Assembly: GCA_937934295.1 (NCBI GenBank)
Contig: CALHAI010000010.1
Span: forward strand, 99,315 to 163,314
DNA: 64,000 bases
Direction of reading: 5' to 3'
Origin: an uncultured Blastocatellia bacterium
GTDB lineage: Bacteria; Acidobacteriota; Blastocatellia; HR10
Shown here piece by piece: positions 63,906 through 64,000 of this stretch. Numbering within the stretch: the stretch's first letter is position 1; the number at the start of each line of letters is the position of its first letter. The notes under the pieces were generated by a model. That model was not told the origin of the DNA, searched no databases, and worked only from the letters and a program-made list of their open reading frames with translations. The translations under genes and the position numbers were made by a program.

Positions 63906-64000
63906 ACCGCGATGGCCTCCTCGCGAACCACGTGCAGCCGGATGACTGCCGGGCGCTCTTCTTCATCGAAGTGACAGCGCACAGCGTCTCGGACCTGCTC
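63902..64000 (-). CDS. HicB-like antitoxin, only the last 32 residues in the window
   Basis: The frame is open from the window edge to a stop at 63904-63902. The visible end (VRDAVRCHFDEEERPAVIRL) matches the short HicB-related proteins that precede hicA genes and are often mis-annotated as 2-oxoisovalerate dehydrogenase subunits. The stop overlaps the hicA GTG, the usual coupled order of this toxin-antitoxin pair. The rest lies beyond base 64000. Confidence 0.75.
   Translation of the reverse strand, partial: EQVRDAVRCHFDEEERPAVIRLHVVREEAIAV

Overview
The window reads as a chromosomal piece of a GC-rich (roughly 60%) heterotrophic bacterium, most likely an acidobacterium. The main pointers are a secreted VWA protein of the kind named for Acidobacteria (TIGR03436-like), a very large Oar-type TonB-dependent receptor with an N-terminal carboxypeptidase-like domain, and an unusual wealth of exported peptidases: three S9 enzymes, a subtilase, a class-C serine hydrolase, an M50 protease and a peptidase-MA/TPR protein. 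This lineage call is inference from gene content, not from a marker phylogeny.

Layout. 1-6.5 kb: a metal-resistance block with the 3' part of a CusA-type RND pump, two small exported proteins and a Cu+-type P1B ATPase carrying YHS and heavy-metal-binding modules. 6.5-9.2 kb: HU, a ClpP paralogue that has lost its catalytic Ser and His, and a NifA-like sigma-54 activator. 9.2-17 kb: exported S9 peptidase, serine hydrolase and the TonB-dependent receptor, a plausible peptide-scavenging set. 17-22 kb: a sigma-54 (-24/-12) promoter ahead of a small ORF and glutamine synthetase, a PflX-like radical SAM protein, an orphan C-terminal PanC domain and NadA. 22-29 kb: two more S9 peptidases, a D-threonine-aldolase-like PLP enzyme, an exported metallo-beta-lactamase-fold protein and tRNA-His. 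29-45.5 kb: housekeeping genes on short operons (H1-like protein, purH, HU-M50-VWA, psd-pssA-subtilase, DUF465, tsaB-rimI divergent from mutS, fur-guaA, tyrA).

45.6-60.2 kb is one tightly coupled eight-gene operon built around a MoxR AAA+ ATPase. It holds DUF58, two VWA/GATase-like membrane proteins, DUF4159, a large DUF4175-like coiled-coil membrane protein, a caspase-fold protein with Ala at the nucleophile position and two EF-hand-like loops, and a TPR protein with an HEFVH metallopeptidase site. Five of its seven junctions are ATGA/GTGA overlaps or gaps of 17 bp or less. It looks like an envelope chaperone/quality-control machine with unusual added protease-fold parts.

60.2-64 kb differs in base composition and points the other way. 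It holds a HicB-like end, a HicA toxin gene frameshifted by a perfect 13-bp tandem duplication, and a large ATPase with an N-terminal Swt1-type HEPN domain and a DUF499 core. This resembles the edge of a defence island whose other parts (methylase, helicase) would lie beyond base 64000.

The observations most worth following are the broken hicA beside the HEPN-DUF499 ATPase, the triad-deficient ClpP, the sigma-54 promoter matched by a sigma-54 activator 8 kb away, the orphan PanC domain, and the MoxR operon with its dead caspase fold.
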